The notes under the pieces: model-generated
The model's input: the letters and a program-made list of their open reading frames with translations, nothing else
The model's database searches: none
Told to the model about the DNA's origin: nothing
Part shown: positions 35,037-47,706 of the stretch, in pieces
How positions within the stretch are numbered: the first letter of the stretch is position 1
How the letters are laid out: each line of letters starts with the position of its first letter
Translations under genes and position numbers: made by a program
Assembly: GCF_002127325.2 (NCBI RefSeq)
Contig: NC_035443.2
Coordinates: 122,462,445 to 122,526,444, forward strand
Source: Helianthus annuus
Taxonomy: Eukaryota > Streptophyta > Magnoliopsida > Asterales > Asteraceae
DNA: 64,000 nucleotides
Reading direction: 5' to 3'

Positions 35037-36280
35037 CTGAAAGTAAAAAAAATACAATAACAGTTAAATACTATAATATAAAATCAAAATGTAACTAAAT
35101 AGGTTGATATAAATCTTATTATAAAATAAAGAAAACAAGTCCACACAAGTTTATCTATTTTAACATCAGTAGATTATCATTTTGATGTTTATATAATTTG
35201 AAATGAGAAAACTGAAAGGAACATGTCAAAGTATACCTGTAAAATACACAAAAGAAAAAAAATACCTGATCTAAAACTTTAAACTTCTGATCGTGGAGTC
35301 TGAGGAAGAAGAAACTGTAGAGTTTTTTCGCCGGAGAAGAAGAGGCGAGATTGTGTTGGGATTGTTGAAAATAAGATATTTATCTATTAACTTGTAATTG
35401 TTTATTTATTTAACTTATAATAATCTTTAATATTGGGATTTAAAAACTATTTTTAATTATATAAATATAAATATATTAAATTAATAGATAAGTTTTTTGT
35501 ATTTAACATTTTGAATTTTTAGTCAAACAGTGTTTATAGCTGTGCAAAAATTGCGCTGTTTTAATGTAAAAGGGGGTAAAATATAAATTTTACAAAGCTA
35601 AATTTTAACCAACCAGTGTAAATGTAACATCTGTATTAACTTCATTTAATATACTTTTCATCTCCATTATTGAATATAAGCTCCAGAAAACATATTCGGA
35701 AGTTTTCTCAAATAACTTTCTTATCAAAATTGGCAAGGTTCTATTACATAATATAGATTACACGCTATAAAATCAAGTATTGTTTCTTTGAATTTATTGT
35801 TTGTATTATATATGTTAGATTAATAATTATTTGATGTTATGAGTATGTGTTTGTCACTGACGGCGTTTTATATTATCTCTTGAAGCAAATAATAGTTGTT
35901 GTAATCCAGTATATTTTTATCGATTAAGTACTGCATTAACTTAAATGAAGTTACTGATAGCATTCTCTGTGATAATTTGTGCATGCATCTTCGTGATGTT
36001 GTCTTCTACATTACGATTGATAAATCAACTATATAATTTTTGTTTGATGCTCATTTGCTTAATTGTTGTGAGAGATGATGATTTTCGTTTTGTGCTTTGT
36101 TTTTATAATACTTTAAGTGTGTGATTATACAAATAGTCCAGTTAAGATTTGGTACTTTTGTTTTTTAAGTGCTGATTTATTTTAAGGGATGTTAGTGATG
36201 TCAATTTTATAATGTTGTTTGTCTATGACTTTTGTTGGATGCTGTTTATAACTTGTAAGTTTAAATTGTTTATTGCAGAT
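35037..36280. other. Intergenic region between divergent B3 genes
   Basis: Very AT-rich, about 1.2 kb. The minus-strand GC-rich stretch at 35273-35350 could be a 5' exon ending in a GT donor. The rest probably holds the two divergent promoters and a 5' UTR intron of the + strand gene (acceptor TATTGCAG at 36271-36278). No other feature is visible. Confidence 0.5.
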
Positions 36281-37407
36281 ATGAATCTATCCAATCAAAC
36301 ACCATCCTTTTTACAATTCCTTAATGAGGATGATTTTATATTTTTGGTATGTTTTTTAACTTTCCTTCTACTATTAGGATTCTACGTTAATTTTTGATGT
36401 AACATATTTTTTAACTACTGTTGCAGAATATACCACTTGATTTTCAGACTTTGTTGTGGGGCAAGGAGGTCCCGTATGGGCGAATTGTAGAGTTATTTGA
36501 TGGTGACAAATCATGGTTAGTACGAGTAAGGAAGAGAGATGATCATTATATATTTACGAATGGATGGACAAAGTTTGTTAGAGATTGTTGTTTGAAAACG
36601 AAAGATGCTATATTGGTGAAAGCTATTGGACGTTTCTCATTCGTTGTCTCATGTTTTAAAGAAAAAGCCTATGAGAACTCTTACATTTCAGCAAATATTA
36701 GCCCTGAAGTTGGCATGACTGTAAGTAACGATATATTATTTTGTTATTTACTCTAAATATTTTATGCTAGCTCAACAGCTTGCTAACATCTGTTTGTCCC
36801 TTTAACGTCTGTTTCCCTATAATCTTAACTTTTGTTGACTAAGTCTTTTAACCTCGGTTGACTGACATCTGATATTTAAGATTTGTCCACGTTGTAACCT
36901 CTGCTGGACATAATGGATGACAGTTGTTAGGAAACCTCTGTTGGATAGCAACAGATGTATGTAATAGTTGATAGCCAAACAGTGGTTAGGTTGTGTGTAA
37001 ATACTATAACTACCGTTGACTAACCCTATTGAGTAATTCTCATTTTAACTTTTGTTGTTCATTAGTTCATATCATAATGTAAGTCTGCGCTAAATATTCC
37101 TTTGCTTCTTCTATAGCTAATTGCTGACAAATTTTGGAAACAATTCTATGGTAAAAATTATGAGTATGGGATGCCAACTATCTATGTTGGTGAAAGGTTT
37201 TGGAATGTGATGATGAAAGGATGGACTGATGGATGATCAAAGTTGATTGAAGAAGTTCCCATACCAGTTGAATCTTGGTTGGTTTTTACCATGATTGCAT
37301 CTAAAACATTTGAGCTTTCCGTTTTCCATTCCGAGACTGGAACTGAGGTTTCCTTCAAGAAAGCTGATGTAGTTGTTTTGGATGATTCAGTTTATGGAGA
37401 TGATGGG
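36281..37407 (+). pseudogene. B3-domain (REM-like) gene, truncated by E2a
   Basis: Exons are 36281-36346 (MNLSNQTPSFLQFLNEDDF), 36427-36720 and 37117-37407, with clean GT-AG borders. Exon 2 is a B3 domain: IPLDFQTLLWGKEVPYGRIV, NGWTKFVRDCCLKTKDAI, then the final strands. Exon 3 is a second B3-like domain with PTIYVGERFWNVMMKG. It has an in-frame TGA where a Trp is expected (W-to-stop before SKLIEEVP) and is cut at 37407 by the E2a LTR. The product would bind DNA in the nucleus. The rest of the gene lies beyond the nested insertions, outside the window. Confidence 0.75.
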
Positions 37408-37776
37408 TGTTAGGGAAGGATTTTCCCATGATCAGTGATCCTCAAATGCTGTTGGGTTTAGTGATCCTCACTTCTGTTTGAATTGGTGATCCTCAGAAGT
37501 ATTGCAGGATCAGGATCATGGATCATCGTAAGGATCCTTATACTAACGATTGTCTGCTTTGAATATGATGTTGTTTTGCAGGAGTATGAGCTTGGACTTG
37601 GTCTTGGCGATATTCCTGGAGCATATTCCATGTTTATTCCGCACGTGCATGGCTGAAGTGGACGTTATGGAGATCGTGGAGGACTTGCACCAAAAGCGGA
37701 ATGTTTGTTAGCTTAGATATTTTCCATTTTTAAAGGGGATAGCGAGCTAAATAGAAACACTTGGCTAATTTTAGCT

Positions 37777-37828
<52 letters not shown>

Positions 37829-38161
37829 GTAACTGCTCTCACCAGCTCTTGACAATTCACTTGGCGATTACACACTTTTTTGCACATTACACTATAGTGA
37901 TCCTTGTAATTAGCTCGCTATCATCCGAAGTTGTAATACATTTCTTGTTTAATCTGAGTTGGTAATCGTTAGTTTCCATCACCCGAGGTTTTTTATGCCG
38001 GAGATCATTCAGTGATCAAGGGCTTTTTCCTCGTATAAATCTCTGTGTCACTTGTTCATTACATTTCAGAGTGATCCTTAATATTGTTCATTGATTCAAG
38101 CATCACACCTCACAATAGAAAGTTTGGTTGCATTATCATTGCTTGATTTTTGACCAAAACA
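37408..38161 (+). mobile_element. 5' LTR of E2a
   Basis: TGTTAGGG to CCAAAACA, 754 bp. It shares the end sequence TTTTTGACCAAAACA and many GGATC words with the E2b and E2c LTRs. It is longer largely because of a CA microsatellite. Confidence 0.88.
37779..37826 (+). repeat. (AC)24 microsatellite
   Basis: A pure 48-bp AC run within the E2a LTR. At the equivalent place the E2c LTR has only a short ACACACAACAC tract. Confidence 0.95.
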
Positions 38162-38164
38162 GTT

Positions 38165-38181
38165 TGGCGCCCACCGTGGGG
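38165..38181 (+). other. Primer-binding site of E2a
   Basis: TGGCGCCCACCGTGGGG, three bases inside the LTR; the same site is in E2b and E2c. This type is characteristic of Tat-lineage elements. The tRNA was not determined. Confidence 0.8.
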
Positions 38182-38248
38182 CAATTGGTGCTTCATTCCT
38201 AAGGAATTCTTGTTTCTGTGATCATTTCGGTTCGTTACAACCAAGCAG

Positions 38249-39564
38249 ATGGCTTCTTCAGCGAAGAACACTTCAAGTGCAATGTCTGCGGTCAATTCAT
38301 CCCAGGGCATTCCACCTTTGCCTCCACTGCCTTCTGGATCCCAGAAGAATGCTGAAAAGAAACCGACTCCTATTTTCTCAAAACCTCCAACTTCTTCTGG
38401 ATCTTATACTCCTACTACTAGTGACCTTTTTACTTTAATTTTGCAGATGAAGGATCACATACAGCAGCAGGATAAGACCAACGAAAGGATTCTCAGAGAA
38501 ATTGGAGATATCAAGAAACAGAAGAGATCGACAGAGGATCATTCCCCATTGGTGCCCAGATCTTTGAATTTCAACACTCCGGTCATAACCTCTCAGCATT
38601 CTGCAGCTCCAGATGTCCAATACTTGGGTGGAACAAAAGGAATGCACTACGGATCCTCAGCAACGTCTCAGGCCTTGGGATCCTATTTTCAACCAGCAGG
38701 ATCCTTCTCTCAGCATCAAGGATCCTTCGTCAGCTCAGGAGGATACATGGGGACGCAGCAGGTTCAAGGATCCTCTCAGGTTCAAGGATCCTCTCAGGTT
38801 CAAGGATCCTCTGAAGTTCAAGGATCCTCTCAGGTTCAAGGATCCTCCTTTCAGCCTCAAGGATCCTCTCAGGTTTTCGGATCCATGGATTATCCTTCAA
38901 GACCCCCATTTATAGTGCATCAAGGATCCAATGCTCCGCAGGATCTAGGATCCTTAAGAGTTTGCAACCTGAAAGTTCTGATGTCCATCAAGGAGACTTC
39001 ATCCCAATGCAAACCATTACTTCTTATGGTCCTTCAATCATACCAGAACCTCGACAATATGGATTCACATCCGGGATTCCAAGCTTGAATCCACTGGGAG
39101 GTAACACTTTCAATAATTCTTATACCACTAACCATGGCCTTATGCAGGATACAGGTATCAATCAAGCTATGGCTAGAGAGTTACAAAAGCTTAAGGATAT
39201 GATATCCAGTGTTCCAGGGGTAGTTAAGCCTATTCCTGAAATCGCAGATGGGAGCCATAAGATATCTCGTTTTGCACCACCTATTTGTGATGCTGAGATA
39301 CCCAAGAGATTCCAGATACCAACCATGAAGTTATATGATGGCTCCACAGATCCTGAAGAACACATAGCTTAATACAGAGAAAGGATGGAGATTAACCCCA
39401 TCCCAGAGAGGTTGAAAGAAGCATGTCTATGCAAGGGTTTTGGATCCACACTCACAGGATCAGCTCTTAAATGGCTGCTAAGTCTTCCCCCTACTCTATT
39501 ACTTCATTTGCTAATCTAATTAACTTGTTTAATAACCAATTCTCTTGTAGTAGAAAGTTTGAAC
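38249..39564 (+). pseudogene. gag: E2a Gag, broken and truncated
   Basis: Starts MASSAKNTSSAMSAVNSSQG; has an N-terminal coiled coil (LILQMKDHIQQQ, ERILREIGDIKKQK). A repeat region of five QVQGSS-type hexapeptides encoded by 18-bp units (38760-38850) follows. A one-base deletion near 38957 shifts frame into a segment with the capsid approach (VVKPIPEIADGSHKISRFAPP, MKLYDGSTDPEEHIA). A TAA at 39370 replaces CAA/Gln, and a further one-base loss near 39490 follows. E1b interrupts at 39564, in the capsid. Homology to the open Gag frames of E2b and E2c makes each lesion clear. Confidence 0.85.
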
Positions 39565-42500
39565 TGTGACAACCCTCACTAAACCAGGTATCCGTACGAC
39601 TTAATTAATAATAATTTACTGCTTAATTACTGTGCTTACCTGAAATTGTGGACAAACTGCTACTTGATTACTGATACTTGTACATACCTGCATCATACTC
39701 TGTTTACTGTCACTACATTATTTACATGCTGAACCTTAGTGACAAACATGATGCATAAAAGCACAGTAGCACAATGAACGGATAACCTATTGAACGTGCT
39801 GTCATAATTAGCACCAGGCAGATACTGCCTCTAAGGCCTGTATGAGCCCGAGATAGTTTACTACACTAATAGTGAGTGTGGAGATACAAGGGTTGTAGAA
39901 CTGCGTCTCTAGGAATAAGTTACAGTGACAGGATGTGCCTAAAACAAACTCTAAGTACAAAATTCAGCACATTAACTAAAAATTCAGCATTTGGTTAACT
40001 CATAAAGTGCCAAAACATGAGAAAAACATTACTAGACACTTTCCAAAGTGTCGGGAATAAGTTGTGTCACTAAAATTAATATTAACGACACTTTAAAGCT
40101 TTGTTAAACGCTTTAACGGATTACTATCCAACCAAACAACCGGACTTTACCCGGAACATAAAAATATTGCCATCTACATTGTTTGTCTTTTTCTGAGCCA
40201 GTTAGGGTCCCTGAATACCCTAACACCTACTGTAAAGCACAACACACTAGTAACCGGGTTAATCCCTAAACTAACTTAACTAACTAACTACTACTTAACG
40301 TTTGGTTGAAATCTAACTAGGAACCCCTCCCCCCCTCCAACGATTTCGGTCACATTATGACCCTCCCTTGTGCTATTTTGATTAAATTAATCCCTTATGT
40401 CTAATATCAAGGGAACACTTGGACTCTTGGGTAATGATCTTATGAGATGTCTATAAGAACAAGATTAGAACCTCCATATCATTCATCACATTTCACTCAC
40501 AACAACACTCTCTCTCTCCCTCAAGAAGCTCTCGGCCGAACAACCCTATACATCCATCAATTTTTCGAGTTTTGTTCAAGCCATTCCAAGATCATTCAAG
40601 TGTTAAGGATCATATCCGAGGAGGCTTGGTGCATTCGGAAGGCGAAGGACCTCACCTCATTGCTTTTATCCACTCATTTTGCGTCTAGATTCTTCCCTAG
40701 CCTCGAGCTAGTAGTAAGTTGCTTGAATCACCTTCTCGAACTATTTTAAGATGGTTAAAATGATATGTAACGGTTAAAAGTCATGAACATACAAGATGAT
40801 ACATAAAAGTCTACTAAAAACGCTAGTAATGATGGTTAAAAGCTTGAATGTTGTGTAAATCTTGTAGTATTTGATTTGTGTAGTTATTTAGGCCCGATCT
40901 ATGTTGTGGTAGCTCGGATCATCGTTTAACCCGGATTGGTCATGATCATGGATTATGACATAAAGCTTGTTTAAGTGTAACAAGGGTTAAGTGATGAAAC
41001 TCTACCACACCTCAAACTTGAACTTGTGTAAAAATGGTTTTACTTACGGAATAGTGTTTAAAACTAGTAGATCTACGGATCTACAAGCGGTATTTTCAAA
41101 GGACCGAGTGTCAAAGAAACCATATTTACTAAAGATGGATCTTACACTAACAAGGATGATTTTTAGAACACACGAGTGTGTAAACACATAAAGTTTCGAC
41201 AAAATAACTATTTTTGTAAAAATTGACAAGAAGTTGTAAAGATGGAATTTCGTTAAAAGCGAGGTTTTTACGAAACCGAATTGATTTATATAAAGATCCA
41301 CTAAAAGTAATGGGATTTACTTCATATTTTATGGTAAAACTACAAGTTCATGTAATCTTTTGCGATTTACATATTTATTGACTAGTTTGTTGTTTTGAAC
41401 GTTGTTTCGTTTGAATGAGAAAATTGTTGGGTTGATTTGTAAAAGAAAATGATACGCTTAAAAGCGTGGCCACCTCCAGTTACAGAGGAAACTCTGGCGA
41501 AATTTTCCCAAAAACCTAACACTTAGAATTATTTTCACTACAAGTGTTAGAAATACTTTTCGACTTGTTTTCAAATTATAAATTTCGCCACGACTTTATT
41601 TACAAAATATCGGAGGTGGGATTTCACAAAATAAAACTTGGTAAATATATATTTAGTATATATTTTTCATAAAGTCACTTGATACGTGTTTATGATTATT
41701 TTGTGAAGCACAAAAATATTATTTTTAGGGTAAAAATAATACTATCAAATGTAAACGAATCCAAAATAATGCGAACGCCTCTACGATAAATATATAAGTT
41801 ACACCGGTAATTATTATTACCACTCGATCATTAAAACGTAACTTACGCATTTTAAGAAAATATGTCTGAACGCGTATTTTGTCAAGGTATTATTTTGGGA
41901 AAATTTTATGTAATAGAAAATATAATATTTTTGAGAAGAATATTTATATTTTGGAGTTAGAAATAAAATATATTTTAAGTGAGACTTAATAATATATTTC
42001 GAACACACATGTATTAAATCCCCCATCCTTGGGAAGGAAAATGATTACCAAGTATTTACTAAATGTAAACGCGAAATAGTTGTCTAACTATTTCCCAAAA
42101 ACTTAAACCTAAAGCTAAGGCACGGCCGTCCGTCTAATAGAGTTAGTACGTGTAGGTCGTCGCACAGCTGCTTGATCAGGAGACATACTTGGTAGAGACG
42201 CACCACTGTGAGTTCATGTCCCCCTTTTCTCTTAACTGTTTTCAGTTTTATAAACTGCGGGGGTGAAATACATGTTACTATGATTACAAGTACTTTATAC
42301 ATGGTATGGTTAGCGTAAGGAGGTTTACTACTTAGATCATGTAAGTGGGTAGGCGCAACATGAGGCCATTAATCCTCATGGTAGGACCGAGGGACAGGAG
42401 CGGTAGATCTATCTGGGTGTAGCGAGCCCAGCCTCAGGCCAAACAAGAAACGGACCTCGGGGTGACTTTGTGCCCAACGCATAAATCCGCTAGGTTTAAG

Positions 42501-42598
42501 TCTTCCTACTTGCACTTCACACATATCAATGGCCTTGCAAACCATTGGTGATCTCTTTTTCCTTATTTGCTACATACCAGGATTTTATACATACAAAG
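39565..42598 (+). mobile_element. 5' LTR of E1b, first part
   Basis: Starts TGTGACAACCC like the E1a LTR and matches 58602-61634. A transcription-start-like region with a TATAAG word and CT-rich tracts lies near 40450-40560. A 100-codon frame at 40447-40749 recurs in the 3' LTR but sits in this leader and looks non-coding. The last five bases (CAAAG, 42594-42598) are the target site duplicated by E2b. Confidence 0.92.
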
Positions 42599-43317
42599 TG
42601 TTTTGGTCAAAAATCACACAAGGATAATGCAACCAAACTCTAAGTAAACGGGGAATGATGCTTGGTTTGTTGAAAAAGTAAAGGATCACTTTGGTAAGAA
42701 ATATGCAAGTGACACAACGATTTATACGAGAAAAAAGCCCTTGATCAATGTATGATCTCCGGCATAAAAAACCTCGGGTGATGGCAACTACCGATCACCA
42801 AACTTTAATATAACAAAAGATGGTTACAACTTCGGATGATAATGAGCTGAGTACAAGGATCACTATAGTATCGAGTGCCTAAGCGTGTGAGAAATGTGTT
42901 GTGTGTCTTCCGAATGGGGAAGAGTGTTATATATACAAGTGTGAGTGACCTATTTTAGGTAAATAGACTAACAATCAGCTCATTACCCCTTTAGAAATAA
43001 AAGTAAATCTAGCCTAAATTATCGCCCTTAAATCATGCCGAGTTTCCATATCCTTTACAACGTTCCTCTCTGATTAAGCATATACCAAAGTTGTAAAGAC
43101 GCGTCCCTTGTTTGCGATGCTAAGAGCGGATCCTGCTAGACATTCCTGCAAGATAACATTAAATTCAATGAAAACAACTGTTAGCATGAGGATCCCTATG
43201 ATGGTCCGTGATCCTGATCCTGGAACTCTGCTGAGGATCACTATCTGCCAAAGAAACAAGGATCACTGGTTAGGATCACATGTAAGGATCATGTGTTATA
43301 AAAATCCGGCCCTAACA
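42599..43317 (-). mobile_element. 3' LTR of E2b
   Basis: TGTTTTGG to CCTAACA on the + strand. Eight GGATC/GATCC sites fall in 43081-43320. The 61-codon frame at 43074-43259 recurs in all E2 LTRs and is not a gene. Confidence 0.93.
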
Positions 43318-43320
43318 ATT

Positions 43321-43330
43321 GCCCCCAAAA
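43321..43330 (-). other. Polypurine tract of E2b
   Basis: Minus-strand TTTTGGGGGC followed by three bases and the LTR start TGTTAGGG. Confidence 0.8.
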
Positions 43331-43472
43331 TATAAGGAGTGATATTGTAAATAAATGAGTTATATTTTGCTTGATCTTATCTGCAACGAGCTAATCGGAT
43401 AACTAGCCGTTAAAGTCGAACTAGCCGTTGCAATTCTTACGTCACGGAGGTGACAGCCCTGCAGATCATCAT

Positions 43473-43480
43473 TATAAATA
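43473..43480 (+). promoter_or_regulatory. TATA box of the antisense gene in E2b
   Basis: TATAAATA on the + strand, about 150-200 bp before the first coding exon of the opposite-strand gene and just inside the 3' LTR of the minus-strand element. Confidence 0.5.
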
Positions 43481-43620
43481 GGAGATAGAGATAGGATCAA
43501 TTTGCATTTAAATTCAAGAGAAACTCCCTTTATAATCTCGTCCGAAGATTGTTCAGGTATTCTCCTCTTTTCTTCCTTCTCTTACTCTGTTTTTCTGTCT
43601 CTTTCCATTCTTCTGCAAAT

Positions 43621-45234
43621 ATGTTGCTCCGGAATTCCCCTCATAAGGATCCTGAGAAGAAAATCCCTTGAAAGGTCAAGGGATCATCAAAGACTCTCCC
43701 ACCGAGAGGTGCTGTTTCACTGATGCTCAGGTTGATAGAATCCGTCACTGTTTTCCGGCGAACACCATCTTCAAGTCCTTCACTCCCACTGCTTTGAGTG
43801 ACTTTATCTCTGATACTTGGGTGGCCTTTCCTGTTACTCCGTTCTTGATAGGATATTCATATCCTTTCCCACAGTTCACTCAATCCTTCTTCTCTCTCAC
43901 CGGCATCTGCTATATCCAGGCTATGCCCATGACCTGGAGGGTATTGTATACCCTTGAGAGGATCATTGAACAAGAAGGGATTGACCTTGGTATGGCGGAG
44001 CTGGCTGAGATGTACGATCTTACCACTTTCGGACCCCATCGTTATCTATTTAAGCGAAAAGCTGGAGAGGATCATCCTGTCTTCAAGGTCACCAAGAACG
44101 ACACGAATTGGAAGCGACGGTTCTTCTTTGTTAGGAGGGACACCATCCCTGATGGGAAGGATCTGCCCAAAGAGTGGGCTACTCATGGTAGGATAGAGGA
44201 TCCTGGAAGGATCACCATAAGATTTGTTCCTTAGGATGAGGATCACTAACATTTTCTTTTGCTTTTTGTTTATTGTGCAGCTATTTCCATCTCTCGTCTG
44301 AAGTTGACACCTGCTGCAAAAGAGAGACTTTTAGCCTTCAAGAAGCTTGATCCGGAGACAAGAACTTTCCAGGTTGCTACTCAAGATTCCCAAGAAGTAT
44401 CCTCTGCCTCTGTCACGATGTCAAGTAAGTATCCTGATTAAAAAGTAGTTTCATGTAGGATTTTTTAAATTAGTTAGAATACTTATCTGATTTTGGTTGT
44501 GTAGGTGCTGGAAAATCTGCTAAATCTGCCTCCAAGTTTGGCATTGATGATCTTGCTAATGTCAAATCTGCGAGGAAGAAGACCCCTGCTGCCAGTCCAA
44601 CCGCTTCAGCCCCTAAAGCACCTATTAGGGGTAAAGGAAAGAAGAGGAAGGCCTCTGAGGATCTTCAAGGATTTCCCCTGCTCCGCCAACAGTTTCTTGA
44701 TTATGTTAACGAAGTAAGGATCACTGCTCCTGCTTGTATACCCTGCTTGTATATCCTGCTTGTTTGAGGATCACCTGGTCCTGGACTTACCCTTTTCCCT
44801 TTCTGCAGAAACTCGCTGAAATAGAAACATATATTGGCCACGTTGAGGATCAAGACCGCCAAATTGCCGACCTCCAACAGATGGGTGTGCTGAAGGATCT
44901 CAAGATTGCTGATCTTGAGAAGGAGTTCCGGGCTACCAAGGATGAAGTTGCTCAAATGCTGATCAACATGGATTGTGAGAAGCAGGAGATCACCTAGGAT
45001 GCCAAGGTCTCTGCCGCAATAGCTATGTATAAGATTCAATTGCGGATGGCTGCGGAGGCTCAGGATCTTGCCTTTGACAAGAGCACATGGGATGTGGAGG
45101 GCTGGAAGGCACGGTTGGCAGAGCTGGATGATGATGATGAAGCTGAGGAGATCCCAATGCTTGAAGGTGGTGATGCTGGCAAGGATCAGGGGGAAGCAAG
45201 TGGAGCTGGTGGTGATGGAGCAGCGAAGGTTTGA
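43621..45234 (+). pseudogene. Opposite-strand gene of E2b, putative gypsy-type transposon domain, four exons
   Basis: Exons are about 43668-44187, 44281-44424, 44505-44713 and 44809-45234. The GT-AG introns of 93, 80 and 95 bp all join in phase. Exon 1 carries the plant domain known as putative gypsy type transposon (Transposase_28): FTDAQVDRIRHCFPANTIF, VAFPVTPFLIGYSYPFPQFT, RVLYTLERIIEQEGIDLGM. Exon 3 is basic (RKKTPAASPTASAPKAP). Exon 4 is a coiled coil (KLAEIETYIGHVEDQDRQIA) with an acidic tail. It runs against gag-pol, as known for antisense ORFs of Tat-lineage elements such as Grande and Retand. Lesions are a likely frame slip between the ATG at 43621 and 43668, and a TAG at 44995. Function unknown. 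Confidence 0.75.
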
Positions 45235-46600
45235 GCTGCTGAATTGGGCGATGATGGATATTTCGAGACTTGGCCGGAGCCCAATTTTTTAAAATTTGGT
45301 AGTGGTTTTTTGTGGTTGTGATGTTTTGAAACAATTTATGGTCTGTAACTCAAACAATAGTTTTTAGGGTTAAGGATCCTGGATCCTTTGGACAATAGGT
45401 AGGATCGCAAATGGTGGAGGGATCCTCTGTTTGGGGGATGAAGCCTTTGTGATCCTGCCGCTTTTACTTTCCTGCACCTGCTATGACCGCATAAACAATG
45501 GACACCCTTTGCCAACCCATGTGGACGGGCCACGTTTTGCTGGTAGAAACGTGGGTTGGCAATTTTGACAACTTTTGAAAGGGCTTTGTTAATAAAATAA
45601 CTCTAATCTTTCTGGCTTATCTTGTTTTGTTATCCTTTAGTTATCCTCTTATTTTCCAATTGTTTTAGAAACATATTTGTTAGAGTAACAAAAGTTGAGC
45701 AAATCATGTTTAAGAAATTTAGGATATGATCCTAGATCAAATATCCTGTAATCGAAAATTTTTCAAAAATAGTTTATGATCGAGGATCATAGGTTTAGTT
45801 GTCAAAGTGTAAGGGTTATTCAAAATAATGAGTATAATCAAAATAGTCAAGGATCATACATGAGAATCCAAGTTAGGATCCTAACCTTCAATCAAGATAA
45901 CCGTAAATGAAATTTTAATGGATAATAAGGATTAAGGATCCTTGATTGTTTAACTTCGAAAACCTGAGAAATGGAACATAACTTGGGACTAAGCCAATGT
46001 GAAAGATAAATTAGTAGCTGGGGACATGCCCAAAGGATAACTGGGGACAAGCCCAAAGGATAACTGGGGACAAGCCCAAAGGATAACTGGGGACAAGCCC
46101 AAAGATCGTATGTAAACTGGAGTATGGCCCTTACTGGCGACTATCCAAACTTGGTGACATGAAAATGTCAAAACCTTAGCTAACGTGAAAACGTTAGAAA
46201 CCTTAGGAACGGATGTATGGTACGTCTACCATTATACGTAGGATCCTAGATATAGCCAGTACGATGAGGTTGTCAGCCCCTAAAGTGGGTACTGGTCCCA
46301 AAGACGTGAACTATACCAGGATCATCGTGCGCTACAGGCGAAAACTGGGGACAAGCCCAAGGATAACTGGGGTTGAACCCAAGGATCTGAGATGCTTTTG
46401 AAGACTATCGATAATATGCTGAGTATACCTGGACTATCAGAACTCAAATTCTCGTGAGAGAAGGATGAAGGATACGTGATCCTTATCCTTAAGTAAAAAT
46501 AAGAAAATGGAATAGTTTTGAGATAAGGACTTTACCAGAGTAAGGATCACTGATGTCGCCGGGATCCTTCGAGGATGCTTCCAATGTAAGGATCATATGC
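45235..46600. other. Non-coding region between convergent E2b genes
   Basis: Spacer between the end of the opposite-strand gene and the end of integrase. It holds the 23-bp tandem repeats and many GGATC words. No further coding region. Confidence 0.6.
46017..46103 (+). repeat. 23-bp tandem repeat in E2b
   Basis: Three full units and one partial unit of ACTGGGGACAAGCCCAAAGGATA, at 46017, 46040, 46063 and 46086. A further degenerate copy lies at 46343-46385. Confidence 0.92.
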
Positions 46601-46614
46601 TTGAAGGATCCTGT

Positions 46615-47706
<1,092 letters not shown>

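Larger units (their letters stand above)
37408..39564 (+). mobile_element. E2a: Tat/Retand-like element, 5' part
   Basis: 5' LTR (37408-38161), primer site and part of gag, then cut by E1b. Same family as E2b and E2c by LTR ends, primer site and Gag, but more diverged and with several coding lesions, so it is the oldest of the three. The remainder lies right of the window. Confidence 0.88.

Noticed and set aside
30858..37407. Helitron 3' end (hairpin plus CTRR)
   Set aside because: I looked for a short GC-rich hairpin followed by CTRR and T and found no convincing one, so the Helitron is left as a 5'-end hypothesis.
40447..40749. 100-codon + strand frame, repeated at 59481-59783
   Set aside because: It lies in the U3-R/leader part of both E1b LTRs, is kept only because the LTRs are nearly identical, and shows low-complexity Ser/Leu composition with no domain.
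43074..43259. 61-codon frame also found at 50737-50928 and 61693-61878
   Set aside because: It is LTR sequence of the E2 family, with repetition following from LTR identity. The 6-bp indel between LTRs changes it freely.
45023..45334. Minus-strand 103-codon His/Pro-rich frame
   Set aside because: Antisense of the acidic tail of the opposite-strand gene; composition follows GATGATGAT codons.
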